The position numbers were made by a program, and so were the translations under genes. Source: Daldinia sp. FL1419 (taxonomy: Eukaryota; Ascomycota; Sordariomycetes; Xylariales; Hypoxylaceae). From it: a stretch of DNA of 64,000 bases. The notes under the pieces were generated by a model. It did not search any database. It was not told where the DNA came from and saw only the letters and a program-made list of their open reading frames with translations. Positions 38,122 to 50,064 of the stretch are shown one piece after another (the stretch's first letter is position 1; every line of letters starts with the position of its first letter). Where the stretch lies: contig MU623424.1 in assembly GCA_025201765.1 (NCBI GenBank), positions 1 to 64,000 on the forward strand. The letters are read 5' to 3'.

Positions 38122-39246
38122 ATGCCTCATAAAGAAGAAGCCTACACGGAATTTACTCCGGAATTATACCCACCGTTCCCCTCCGGTGTACCTACTGTCT
38201 CGTTAGAGACGATTACTCTATCTAAACTTCTCAACGGCGACACCGCCGAGCAAAATCGCGTTTTCGAGGCCTGTGTCGGGCGTGGCTTTTTCTACCTCTC
38301 TCTAGATGGCTGCACTACAGGCGACACTATCTGCCGGGGCGCCGAGCAGATCGCGCTGGAAGGAGAGCGTGTATTCCGCTTGCCACTAGCCGAGAAAATG
38401 GAATATAAAATGGCCAAGTCACTATTCGGATACAAATACGCTGGGGCGACTATAACGGATAAGGCCGGTACTCCGGATACTGCCGAGTTCTTCAATGTAG
38501 GCAAGAATGATATGATCACGTCCAATGACCGGATGAATCGTCTGTGGCCATCCACCATCCTAGACGCGAAACCGCTCTTTGCAGAATATATCAAAGCCGC
38601 ACATTCCGTTGGGATGGCGGTTTTAAATATCCTTGCAGAAAGGCTCGGTATCGACCCATCTGAAATCGAGAACCGACACAGGATAGAAGAACCCTCAGGC
38701 GACCACGTCCGCATCACAAGGGGTCCTCCTCGAGAAACTGATGAGATGCCTGAGATCCAGACACCCTCGCACACAGATTTCGGAACGTAGGCAATAACTC
38801 GACCGTATTATATACAATCCTGGCTGATCTAAAATCTCTGTAGAATCACGATCTTGATGAATTGGCTCGGTGGACTCCAGGTCTGGTCCGAGTCGGCGAG
38901 AAAGGCACAGCTTAGCGACGGCCAGCCAGACGTCCCAGGCGAGTGGCTTTGGGTCAAGCCGAAAAGGGGTTGCGCCATCATCAACCTAGGCGATGCTGCT
39001 GTTAAGTTCACCAACGGCGTGCTATGTTCGGGGCGTCATCGGGTGATTCCATCTCCTGGAGCCCAGGGTCGATATCCACGATATAGTATCGTGTATTTTG
39101 TCCGACCGGAAGATAAATGCGTTATGAAAAGAATTGAAGGGAAGGGCATCCCTAAAGAAGTAAACGAAAGCGAGGATGAAGGGCTAACGGCCAATGAGTG
39201 GATATTCAGGCAGTCGGCAGCGCTGGGAAACCGCTTCGATAACTGA
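38122..39246 (+). CDS. 2-oxoglutarate/Fe(II)-dependent dioxygenase (isopenicillin N synthase-like)
   Basis: Exons 38122-38786 and 38844-39246 give 355 residues. An N-terminal DIOX_N-like half (GVPTVSLETITLSKLL, then GRGFFYLSLDG) is followed by a double-stranded beta-helix with the iron ligands His217, Asp219 (HTDFGT) and His287 (GRHRVIPSP), and Arg301 (RYSIVYF) in the position that binds 2-oxoglutarate. All four residues are present, so it should be active. The intron splits the codon just after the HxD motif. Such fungal enzymes hydroxylate, desaturate or cyclise small molecules. The substrate is unknown. It converges on the Zn2Cys6 regulator at 39775-42302, and the two may form a small catabolic or resistance unit, which is inference. 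Confidence 0.88.
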
Positions 39247-39774
39247 CAAAGAGGAGAATTAATGGGTGAGCTTTGATGTTTTGATTTCGGCTTAGCCTTT
39301 TCCTATGAATTATTTCTAAAGAACACCACCCAGCCAGTCGGCTCTAAATACCTGTATGCTCAGCCTAAGGCGTCACGATTGGGCTGTTAGCTATTATTAA
39401 ACTTGGCCTATGAGCATAATCGACTACGCGGGTGGTAGACTGGGCTGAAGTACCTTGAGCCTCTCCGTACACGTATAAATAGTACGAAATAACGGCTGTA
39501 TCTAAGTGCCGGTGCGGTATGAAATGAGGGCGTATTTGTTCGTGTAGATACGATAGCCTCCACAAAACAAGGCATATATAATAGACATAGCTATATCTGA
39601 TTTCCGATTAGCAAATATTACGTGCTACGCCTCGCTTCCGGGCTCTATTCAAGATAAAGTTACCTTTTCGGATAGATGCAGCGTTCTAGGAGATTGGTGG
39701 TCTTGCAGATTGCTTATATAGATGGGTACGTGGTGCACGGGTAACCGTAGCTATAACGATGATCTCTACTGCTG
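39247..39774. other. Convergent 3' intergenic region
   Basis: 528 bp between the oxygenase and regulator genes. No feature beyond their likely 3' ends is seen. Confidence 0.5.
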
Positions 39775-42302
39775 CTACCACTGCGAAAGGTCGGTTGCCA
39801 TCATATCAGAGCCAGTAGGCAGGCCCAATACAGACTCGATATTGGTAAAATTAAAGAGGACGTTCTGCATCTGGTCATCATCTATTAGTCTACTGCCGCG
39901 ATCAACTTCGATATAAAGCCTTACCGAGTTATTATATTCCCAGTCTTGGCCCATTGCCATTACGGTGTCGAAATCGATCTGCGCATCATCCGTAGTGGCG
40001 ACTTCATCAGGTTGCGAGGTAATCTGTCGTTTGAGCAAGTCAAGGCAATCACGCATTGATTCGGTGCCAGCGCTGATGATAGACTCTACGAGATCCGCTC
40101 GTTTTAGACCTTTCATTAACCCTTCGACGTGCGTGAGTAGCGCCAATGAAAATAAATATCCTTTAACATTCGTTTCGCCAATATAGATGCGACGATAGAT
40201 CCATGCGGTAGAATCCCTGAAAATATTAAGAAGATCCGCTCGGGGGGTTGGTGGGCCTAAGCTATCATCCTCTTGCAGTTGGTTCTGCAGGTCAAGGCCA
40301 ATGGCCATAGATGCCTGCGAGAGGATACTGCGAGCAAACCCTGCTGCGCAAGTAGTAAATCGGGCCAAGTCATCTCCTTCTGGGACAATTGATATTTGTC
40401 CCAGGTCGTCTATCGGAGGTCGCACTGGCCGAGGACTATAGGCGGCCGAAGGGAAAACGGTCGAAAACAATTTCGCACTTATTTCCACTACAGTCTTCCT
40501 CGAGAAAGCGTAAGCCGGCTCGCTCATGGCCGGTCCGAAGTAAGGGAGATGAAGTGCCATAAAGTACCGACGCACGAGGAGGTCTACGAGGCGTCGCTGA
40601 AACCCTGTGGGTTGCCGGTCTCCAAGAGTAAACTTCTGAAGCTGCTGTGAGAGGGACTTGTAAGCAGCACTAAGTTGATTATGAAGTCGGATGGTATCGT
40701 CGAATGTGTTTTGCGTGCCTATTTCGTTAAGGAGTCGTGCAATAGCCAAACGAGCCGGGAAGGTAGTATGAAGTGCAATGGGTACGGACATATCGGTGAA
40801 TTTATTCTGTGGGTGAGCAGGAATCGACGTATCATCCTCCGTCAGTTGATCATCATCGTAATTCCCCGGCGCACAAGTATCATACTCTTCAGGGTAGATT
40901 AGGGGCGCGCCCCCAGCGTCAACGCTGGTCTGTAGTGCGATTTCAAGAATAGTGCTCCATAATCGTCGACGAATCTCAGAACGGAATCGGCTCATCTTGG
41001 GGAGCTTCTTCGGGTCCCTATGAAGACCCATATACATAGCCGTGCGAATCAATTGCCCTACCTGGATCCATACTAAGTCGTGGCCCACGGACGCGGTCTC
41101 TTGGGCGAGGCAGAGAAGTAGCATGATCTGTAAGCCGATAATAGTTAATCTTGTCTTAGGTACCGGGGCTATGAGCCAACACTGAGCCTCGTATACCCAT
41201 TGCATGGCCGATTTGCGCATGGTATAGTGGTCGTCGTAAACCGCGCTACCAATTGCCATGACGAGCTGGAGTTGAATCAGGAAGGGGAGATCAGCCGAGC
41301 CGGGTGATAACCAAAAATTCTCGTATTCCTTTTTGAATGAGGGAACATGCAATATCCTAAAGACAGTTTCCGACGTTCGAAGGTATCCATCTACGAGCTG
41401 GTCCACGATTTCTCGTGGCGGGATATTAGTGCCAAATTCGATGGCCTGTACGGGTGCCCTTTGCGCCTTGATAGTCCGAGCTAGCGATTTACACCGGTTC
41501 ACCATTGCTATCGGCTCCGACTTCTTTTCTCGGCGCTGCTGGTCGAATATTTCCAGTATGCACTTGAACTACGGATGGGTAAGTAACTCATGGGTACGAA
41601 ATATCTATATATCTATATGGAGATGTGGTAAGAACGGGAAGAACGGGAAGAACGGAAAGAAAACATCACGAGAGAGTAACGTACACTTCCTATTTGATTC
41701 ATCCAATGACTCTGGCCTAGATATCGGGTTTTGGTCATGACGCTTCTACTCATGGTATGCAATTCTCCCGCTAAGTAGCTGGGATATGTAGCAACAAGGT
41801 CCGACCCTACATTGGAAGATTGCGCGACATTCTTTTGAGGCGAGTGGTGACCTGTAGAGTCTTCTAGGCGGCGTTCAAGTTCTTTGATCCGGTCGAGCAA
41901 CGACTTGACATCAAAAGACGGGTCGTGGCTCTGAGACGAGGCTGAATCGACGGGCGTGGAGCCGTTCAAAGAATGAGCCGAGGGATCCTCATGCAAGGCA
42001 TTATCATGATGTGGGTGACTAGACCCACCAGTGACGGGAGATACGGCTGCATCGGAGTCAACACCAGACGAGGGATCAGCCGGGTGAGTTGGGCCGACTG
42101 CACCGACTGCACCGACTGCAGAAGAAGATACTTCCGAATGCCGACCTTGAGGTTCGTAAACGCACGTCTTATGCTTAGACCGAACGCAAGCGCCACATGG
42201 TAAGTTTCGATCACAACGGATTTTGGATCTACGACAGCTAACACATGAAAGTGCTGGTCGACGACGACGACGATCGGTTTTTAGGCTTTGCGTCTCGTCC
42301 AT
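39775..42302 (-). CDS. Zn(II)2Cys6 transcription factor with fungal regulatory (MHR) domain
   Basis: Exons 42302-41685 and 41568-39775 give 803 residues. Residues 20-45 hold the zinc cluster (CVSCRRSKIRCDRNLPCGACVRSKHKTC, C-x2-C-x6-C-x5-C-x2-C-x7-C) after a basic RRRRRP stretch. A coiled-coil linker (SLLDRIKELERRLE) for dimerisation follows. The rest is the middle-homology region: the splice gives SHWMNQIGSFKCILEIFD, and VDGYLRTSETVFRILHVPSF, HYTMRKSAMQWVYEAQCW and GHDLVWIQVGQLIRTAMYMGLHRDP are typical. It is a nuclear DNA-binding regulator of unknown targets. The start is the first ATG. Upstream in-frame codons have no other ATG. It is tail-to-tail with the oxygenase gene. Confidence 0.92.
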
Positions 42303-43648
42303 AACGAGCCTTGAGCCTTTAATGTGGTACGAATGGGAATCGAATAAAAGTTCCAATGGGCTTAAAGTGATATAATTTAGTCTTGATCTAATCTAATCAA
42401 TCAATCAGTAGTATGGAAATTACTATCGGCAGCATCGGTAAGGGTAAGTTGAATGGAATCAAGGGCAAGGCCGACTTTGGAGATTGATAATCGGCCGAAG
42501 TCGACGAAATTCCCGAACTATGTAAATCAAGCTTACTTTATGCATGTAACTGTACATTATTCAACTCGCAAATGGAATAAATTGCATTAAGGCATCACTT
42601 TGATCATCAAGCTCTTCTTTTAGTGCATAAATAGCCTGGTACGAATTTACACCGGGTCTTGGCGTGAATTTGCCGACCAAATTCATTCTTCATTAGGTAA
42701 CTTTAGAGTATTCATTATTTCCTCATATCCTCAAGCGGATCTAAAACCTCTTCGATAAGCTCGGCATTCTTGATAATCTGGTACCCTATACTGCATGCTC
42801 GGGGCAATTTAAGACAATTTTTTAACTCCAACTAGCCGAGTTGCTTTCGTCGATCCATTTTACCACATCTCACAGAGGCTTCAAAATCCCGATGAGAAGG
42901 AGGACGACACCCAGGCTATATATATATATATATAGGTATATATAGGTACCTAGGACCTAGGTATACATCATGGGTTTTGGTATACCTCGCGCTGCGACTC
43001 CTCTTTTAACCTTTCTGGGTTTCCATTTCTAGTATCCAACCATTTTCTTTTAGGAGGTAGATAGATAGATGTAGGGGAATTCTTTTCTATTTGGAAAAAA
43101 TTTAATAATAATTGAAAATATTGGTCTATATTGTGTTTCGTGAAGTTGGGTGCGATTTCGTGAAAACAAATGTACAAACTTGATATAACTTAGTACATTA
43201 GATATAACCATTTCTTAAGGCAGGTACTTCATAATTGCTGTTGCCTTCACAAATACGAAGTCCCTTATATTAATAAATACATATAATACAATTTCTACTT
43301 TCCTTTCCTTTCCTTTCCTTCTCTTTACCTTTATTTCATCTTACATCTTGCACCTTCATACCACCTAAGCATCTAAATACCTACCCGTATTAATATTCAT
43401 CCTTCAAATACATCGTTGAAGATTACGACTAATATACCACCACAACAATATATCAACCCCAATCTAGATTGTTTGCAATCGAAACATCACCAAAAGTTTA
43501 CAATCCTCCTCACAAACGCGATTACACCTACACCTACACCTACACATTTCATACTCCCTTCTCATCTTCCTTCCTTCCTTCCTCCTAGAAGCTTGAGACC
43601 TATATTGTCAACCTACCCCCATATCGGCACTAGGTACTATCCATCGCC
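42303..43648. other. Divergent intergenic region
   Basis: 1.3 kb between divergent genes. It contains a TA run (42917-42934) joined to GGTACCTAGGACCTAGG (42945-42961), CCTTT repeats (43294-43318), CACCTA repeats (43524-43545) and CTTC repeats (43567-43584), the last three probably in the 5' leader of the gene at 43649. Confidence 0.55.
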
Positions 43649-44288
43649 ATGTCACCAAAGGCAGCCTCCAACAAGGAAACCCAACTCACTGCTCGAGAGA
43701 TGGAAGTTCTCGCGATAGCTTGGCAATGTCTTGAAGGAAGTCCCAAGGTAAGGCTAAAGCGACATTTTGACCATGCTTTATTGAAGAAGGCCCTGCTTTG
43801 CTCGACTATTAATCTTGCACTTGCCACTTATTATCTTGAAAATATCAGCTTGAGACTTTGAGCTGTACCTTACCCTTTACCATGTGGAAGCGCAAGAAAG
43901 ATTAAGCAAGTGATGTGAACTAACCGTGTTTCAGGTTAACTACGCGCAGCTTGCCCGACGGGCGCCGTTCAAGAACGCAACGACGGCTCGTTCTTGCTTC
44001 GCGCCGATCAGAAAGAAACTATCTCTAGCCTTGGGAGGTTTGGATGGAGCTAAAATTGGCGAACCAGGTACACCTACTAAGGGCGGCGGAAAGCGCAAGG
44101 CAGGCGCTCAGAAGACCCCCGGTTCCGGCAAGAAGGCCAAGGCCACTGGCAAGACTTGCGACGTTTCTCTCAAGTTTGAGGAGGAGGACGATGACGAGGA
44201 CGAGGCTAATGCCAAAATCAAAGCTGCCCTCAAGACTGATATCGATGTCCAGGAAGAATATAAGGAGGATGTTGAAGGTGTGGCATAA
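43649..44288 (+). CDS. Small conserved fungal protein, function unknown
   Basis: Exons 43649-43747 and 43935-44288 give 150 residues. The N-terminal 60 residues (LTAREMEVLAIAWQCLEGSPK, then VNYAQLARRAPFKNATTARSCFAPIRKKL) form a compact helical module often seen in short ascomycete proteins, with a helix-turn-helix-like look. The rest is a Lys/Gly/Thr-rich basic stretch (about 80-107) followed by an acidic EEEDDDEDE run and a charged tail. The basic and acidic blocks suggest a nuclear or chromatin role, but that is inference. The 187-nt intron is longer than most here. No symbol can be given. Confidence 0.75.
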
Positions 44289-45734
44289 TGACATCGCTGT
44301 TATACAATAACGCGCTTGCCAACCACGTCTCACATGTCGTGATAGCTCGACGACGATGGTATGCCTTCATCACTTAACGATACGCCCATTTCGACTTTCT
44401 GATAGTTTGCTCGATTCCGGTATAATCTTCTTTTACCACCTGATGTGTGGTTGGGCGTAGTCGTGAAGGATTATTCTCTAGATTATGGCTTGAGATAATA
44501 TGGATGCGCGATGAATTTTTATTATTTTTTCGTTCAGGGTTACACCAAGTTAGGAGGTATCAACAGGTATGTAGTTGATCTATACCTTAGGAGGTAGGCA
44601 GCTAAATTGCAACATCTGACTTATAACCATACCAAGTGAATACCAAGGCAATACCAAGTAATGTTTGAAGCGGCTAACTGTAGGATTTACCTAATTATAT
44701 GATACTTGCTAGCATATTCGAATAATTCTTACGCGAATCCACGTCGTTGAAACGTTGAAACGACCGGTATGTATGAAAGGTGTTTGGTACACATATGGGA
44801 TATTTATTAGGTAACCTCTATGCGACCTGGTTAAGCCGGTTTACCCGCCTGCCTGCGGCTCGCGTGGAACATCAAATCTCCACTCTGGATCTCACGTTTC
44901 GGTGGGCAGGTGGGTTGCAGAACGCATGGCTTGGTTAAGGTTTTATCTAACTATCCTATGTAGCACATGTACCTATATATCTCTATGTGACCAACCTTTT
45001 TTTAGGGTCACTTTGCATAAGATTAAGAAAGAGTTGGTATTGTTTTTTTTCTTTTCTTTTTTACTTGTTTGTTTTACTGGTATTGCTATGATCAGATAAG
45101 TATGACGACGAAGAAACTACTAATTTCTTCTCTGGAAGATACCAAGTTGAAGACATTAGACTCAACGCTCCCTTATGGAAACCTCCCCCCCGCTGTATCC
45201 ACTCTTTGTCTTACAGGTCTCAGTGCCCACTTAGAACCCTTAGGAAAAGTACAAAAAAGTACCTGCTTTTCATACGTTAGGTACCTACTTCCCCAACGTA
45301 GCTTCAGTGGCTTTGGTGGCTTTCAGTAGCCATTCTTCTTTTCTGATGGACCAATTAAATACATGTTATTTTTCCTTCCTACTTCATCTTGCATATTGTC
45401 TATCATGTCTCCAACATCCTCCATATTATTATTTTTTTCCAACTTCTATCTCCAGCAGCTCCAGCCCTTTGCATAATGTAGATCATCTAGCCTTCTTCTA
45501 ATCTACATTCTCCCCATTTTTCTCGTAGACCTATCTGGTCTCGTAAAAGTCAATCAGCCTACTCTGGTAATAAATCGTTATTATCAGCTATCTTAGGTCG
45601 CAGTTTTGCGACACACCCTACGACTGGATTGTAAAACGAAAAGCCTCGGTTGTCCTTTAGCACCCTTGCACTTCCCACTTACCACAAGTCGCCTTTCGCC
45701 CTTGAGTTAGCATTGAGTAGTCAAAACCGAGAGG
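44289..45734. other. Intergenic region
   Basis: 1.4 kb between two plus-strand genes, with GTTAGGTACCTAC (45278-45290) and T-rich tracts near 45040-45065. Pyrimidine-rich sequence before 45735 is probably the promoter and leader of the transporter gene. Confidence 0.5.
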
Positions 45735-48226
45735 ATGTCGTCGTCACGACCCCCCTCTATTACAACCGGCCGACCTTATCCTCACGATCACGCTCCACCA
45801 ACTCCAAGTGGCCTTCGCCATAGTCGTACCGTCTCATCCTCCTCCACGAGCGACAATGTAGAAGGCAGGAATCCTGCTGGACCTAGTACGCGCCGCGAAG
45901 GTTCTCCCGACGAAACTAACGAAACAACTTCTCTTCTCCATAACGAACGCGCACACGATGGCCCTTGCGACCACGGCGCATTCTCCCCTCGTGTATCTAG
46001 CCCACCACCCAGAGTCGGAAATTTTGATGGAGAAATAGGGTCAGTGGCAGATTCGGAGGGCTCTGCACCTTCTAGCGAAACGCAACTCAAGGGGAACTGG
46101 AGAAAGGCGTTTTCAAGCAGAGTAAAGAGCAAGAAGATGACGGATTCGAGTACACTAGCACAACAACACGGCGTTAAGGATTCGTGGGTAATGTACCTGT
46201 CATACTACGTGCCATTCCTTATATGGATCAAGCAATACAGGTGGTCGTGGCTGAAGGGCGATTTCACAGCCGCTGTCACCATTGCGTCCATGTACCTCCC
46301 TATGGCCTTGTCGTACGCCGATAACTTAGCACATGTCCCTCCGATCAACGGCTTATACGCTTTTGCTATTAATCCGTTTATATATGCGCTGCTGGGAAGC
46401 TGTCCACTGATGGTTGTGGGACCAGAGGCAGCCGGTTCCCTACTGGTCGGATCTATTGTTAAGAATAGTATCGATCTTGGAGGGGGCGAAGACGACAATG
46501 CCGTTTTACAAGCGAGGGTGGCTGGTGTGGCCGTCGGCATAGCCGGTGCAACCGTCTTCTTTATGGGCGTATTCCGCCTAGGATTCCTTGATAGTGTCTT
46601 GAGTCGGCCATTCCTACGAGGCTTCATTTCCGCTATTGGCGTGGTAATATTTATCGACCAATTGATCCCCGTTTTAGGACTTAATCGTGCAGCTAAAGCC
46701 ACACCGGGAGTGACGCATGGAAGTACAGTGCAGAAGCTCGAGTTCGTACTTACACACCTCGGTGACAGACACGAGCTTACTGCTATTGTCGGCATTGTGG
46801 GGTTCGTTGTCATTATGGTGTTGCGGTAAGTCTGGGGATGCGTTGCCGACTATTTTCAGAATCCAATTCGGCTGATTACTCGTATAGGGAAGCCAAGAGG
46901 CGCTTGCAGCCACGATACCCAGGAGTAGCGTATTTCCCTGATAGACTCATTGTAGTTGTACTCTCTGCAGTCATGGCCTGGCACCTGGGCTGGGAACAGA
47001 GTGGTGTTCCAGTCCTAGGCAAAGTCGAAGCAGCGTCTGGTCACGTCTTCACTTTTCATAACCCTTTCCAGCTATCGCATATGCCACATATTCGAGAGGC
47101 TATGGGCACATCGTTCTTGATTGGAATGCTTGGTTTCTTCGAATCGTCAGTTGCTGCCAAGAGTCTGGGGGGCGAAGAAGTTGTCGAGGGGATGCAATTG
47201 AGTCCTAACCGAGAACTTGTGGCCCTCGGGGCAGCCAACCTTGTTGGTTCCTGTTTCATGGCCATTCCAGCCTTTGGGGGATACGGCCGAAGCAAAGTCA
47301 ATAAGAGTACAGGTGGGAAGAGTCCAATGAGCTCTCTTATACTTAGCATCCTTACCGTCATATGTATCCTATTCCTCTTGCCCTGGTTCTACTATCTTCC
47401 AGTGAGTAAACTCCATCCGTGTTTAATTGTTAAGCTTCCCTTAGATAGCCGTTGCAATTAAGCCTTCATTTGAGCATCAGACTGACTGGATTAGAAACCC
47501 GTTCTTTCCGCCTTGATCATGGCGGTTGCTTGGTCTTTGATCGAAGAAGCACCGCATGACGTATCCTTTTTCATACGTATCAAGGGCTGGACCGAGCTTG
47601 CTCTCATGGCTGTCATTCTAGCCGTCACAGTCTTCTTCTCTCTCAACTTGGGCATTGCTATTGGCATCGGCCTATCTCTTTTGCAAGTTATCCGCCATGC
47701 GACACGCCCTCGGATACAAATCCTAGGCAGGATCCCTAACAGTGATCGCTTCGCTAACGCCGAAGAGCACCCCGAGGATCTCGAATTCGTAGAGGGTTGC
47801 CTAATCGTGAAGATTCCTGAACCCTTGACGTTTGCAAATACGGGCGAATTGAAGAACAGACTACGGCGACTCGAGCTATATGGCACGGGAAATGCGCACC
47901 CGGCGTTGCCACGTCTTCGTCCACAGGCCAGTAACAGAAATGTTATTTTTGATATTCATGGAGTGACTTCGATGGATGGTTCTGGTACTCAAGTTCTTGA
48001 AGAAATCGTACGCAACTATCGGGATCGGGGAGTTAGGGTATTCTTCAGCCGACCTATTAGTCGACAAAATGAAGTATGGCAATTGATGGAACGAAGCGGC
48101 ATCGTTGAGCTCGTCGGAGGTAGACACCGCTTCGTCGACGATGTAGGGGAAGCCATACGTATGTCAGAAGTCGAAGACTTTGAAGAAACAGGAGCTTGCG
48201 CGGCCACTAGTGATAATCACTCCTAG
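45735..48226 (+). CDS. SulP/SLC26 family anion transporter with STAS domain
   Basis: Exons 45735-46825, 46888-47401 and 47495-48226 give 778 residues. A long Ser/Pro-rich cytosolic N-tail (about 1-140) precedes YVPFLIWIKQYRWSWLKGDFTAAVTIASMYLPMALSYADNLAHVPPINGLYA, the SulP entry signature. About 10-12 hydrophobic segments follow, with VVGPEAAGSLL and GFFESSVAAKSLG. The C-terminal STAS domain (about 620-765) contains VIFDIHGVTSMDGSGTQVLEEI. Family members exchange or symport sulfate or other anions, and the long N-tail is like fungal members placed in internal membranes, so the substrate and compartment are open. Splices join ...MVLR/EAKRRLQPRYPGV and YYLP/KPVLSALIM in frame, as expected for the family. 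Confidence 0.92.
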
Positions 48227-49155
48227 ACAAAGAGGGGGCGAAACGCTATGCGAGGCGTGAAGCTAAAACTTATACTTTTTTTACCGATCGAGAGTTATTA
48301 GTGTGACATCTGCGGGCTCTTTAAGATTTGACGCCCTGGAAATCACATGGAACAGTAAGGAAATATCTCGTTTCCGGTACGGCCAAGCGGAAGTTTCACA
48401 CGGCCGTCATACCCGGCAAATATTCTGAAAACCATTCTCCATCAGCAATACATGGTAATTCACTCCTTTCATCTCATACCCTCGCCGAATAGTAACATAT
48501 TATCCAAGTCATACACCAACAGCCAACATCATCACACGTTAGTTATGGGCTAGTCTCGGGTTCGGAGGAACTCGGCTCACGATAAATATTGCATAACACT
48601 CAAGCATTTTAAAAGCGGCGTTTGTTTGGATAGTCAGATTCGCAGAAAAGCACAGCGGGCGCCTAGTTGATATTTTATGTTAGCATTAGTAACGAGACGG
48701 AAGTCCTTACGAGGTTTATGCCGCTGTGTAACAGCGTGACAATAGCTACAGGTTGAAATTGAACTTATTCTGCTCGATACCACGTCTCGCGTCTGATTAA
48801 AGATATGGTATGAGGATCTCCTGACGACGGTTGACGGTTGACGGTTGACGGTTGACGGTTGACGGTTGACGGTAGTATCCCGAATAATCTGATGATGTAT
48901 GATTAGCCCCTTGGACTAATACGGAAGCCCCTGAACCACCACGATGTCATATTTTATTATATTCCAGATACCAGTTTGCCCTTTACTTTTACAGTAACAG
49001 GATCACAGTCCAACCCTTGAGGGATTGGATTGTCATCCGAAGTAGGTATTTCGTGGCATTCCAAAGGTAAGACGGCACTACCAACTGCCAAGAGGGTATT
49101 TCTAAGTTCTTCATTAGCAATTCAATCCCTAAAATTATTCCAGTTATACAGGTAC
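48227..49155. other. Convergent intergenic region with heptamer array
   Basis: 929 bp between convergent genes. Apart from the six-copy heptamer array at 48831-48872 no feature is evident. Confidence 0.5.
48831..48872. repeat. (TTGACGG)6 heptamer repeat
   Basis: Six perfect tandem copies of TTGACGG, preceded by a partial GACGG. Non-coding, between the 3' ends of two genes. Confidence 0.92.
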
Positions 49156-50064
49156 TTACTCATTCCCATCATCGTCCTCGCAGTCCCATCGCTGCTCGAC
49201 CGCTACCTCGTTCGACCGTCTATCGAACTTGAACCCAGTCTTGGGATACGCCTCGGGTGGAAACAAGTCGTCGCGGTAATCGATCGGGCACGGGAATCGC
49301 GTCGCGGGATCGATCAGATCCGGGTCAGTCGGAGACACGGCAATAGAATCGTTGACACCTTGGCAATTAATCAAGTAATCAATCGCTCCGTTATATAAGT
49401 CATAATTAATACTAGCCACCGTCGTCCCGACGATCCACGGGTTCCCGGTCGAGATCCGAGTGCCGAATTTGAGATCCCGAACTTCCCACTCTGCGAAATC
49501 GCCCGCCGCCGCGCAGTCTGGCTTCGGCAGGCGATGCGCTACCTGGGGATACGCTGCGATCGCCATGTTGTCTCCCTCGGTGCCAGCAAAATGCCCCTCG
49601 GGCGTATCGACCAGTCCGATTTGCAATCTGCCGTCTCCCGTCGCGATCACGTTGGCGTGACGATTATGCGGGTCGGTCTCGGCGCCGCCGCGGTCGCACA
49701 CGTACGTGTGGTTGACGGTCAGGTAGTCGTTGGACGAGAAGTCGAAGTACATAGCAAACCTAGGGTCCTCGGTATTGTTGTCGTCGTCGTCGCACGACGT
49801 CCACCCGCTGTTTGCGTCGCCCACACGCGTCCCGTGACACGGCGCCGCGTACCCGCTGAAGTTGGCGTGCAGCTCGAAACGGAAGATTTCGGTGCTGTCG
49901 TTATGCGTTATGCTGTGCCAGCTGCGCACTAGGAAGTACTTGGATCCGTCTTGTGTGCAGGGCGGATAGATGGTGTTTGGAGTCTGCCTTTTCGCCGCTG
50001 TGGATGAGGTTGCTAAGGCGCACTGCCATAGTAGCGATCCGGTGAGTCCTAGTAGTTTCTTCAT
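49156..50064 (-). CDS. Secreted cysteine-containing protein of unknown function
   Basis: Single exon, 302 residues. MKK plus a hydrophobic segment (LLGLTGSLLWQCALATSSTAA) is a good signal peptide, with cleavage likely around residue 24 and a Lys-Arg just after. The mature part has eight Cys (for example YPPCTQ, YAAPCHG, WTSCDDD, YVCDRG, LINCQG, FPCPID, RWDCED), an even number that would allow four disulfides, and three or more N-x-S/T sites. Its tail is acidic. I recognise no catalytic motif or named family. It is the sort of protein found in fungal secretomes, perhaps a cell-wall or host-facing protein. It is isolated, with 0.9 kb and 4.8 kb of empty sequence on either side. Confidence 0.78.
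   Translation of the reverse strand: MKKLLGLTGSLLWQCALATSSTAAKRQTPNTIYPPCTQDGSKYFLVRSWHSITHNDSTEIFRFELHANFSGYAAPCHGTRVGDANSGWTSCDDDDNNTEDPRFAMYFDFSSNDYLTVNHTYVCDRGGAETDPHNRHANVIATGDGRLQIGLVDTPEGHFAGTEGDNMAIAAYPQVAHRLPKPDCAAAGDFAEWEVRDLKFGTRISTGNPWIVGTTVASINYDLYNGAIDYLINCQGVNDSIAVSPTDPDLIDPATRFPCPIDYRDDLFPPEAYPKTGFKFDRRSNEVAVEQRWDCEDDDGNE

Noticed and set aside
32201..42302. A secondary-metabolite gene cluster (permease, oxygenase, regulator, decarboxylase relic)
   Set aside because: There is no backbone synthase (polyketide, peptide or terpene) anywhere in the window, and the genes are spread among empty spacers.
48831..48872. A possible CRISPR-like or telomere-like array
   Set aside because: The heptamers are contiguous with no spacers, the unit is not a fungal telomere repeat, and the position is internal.
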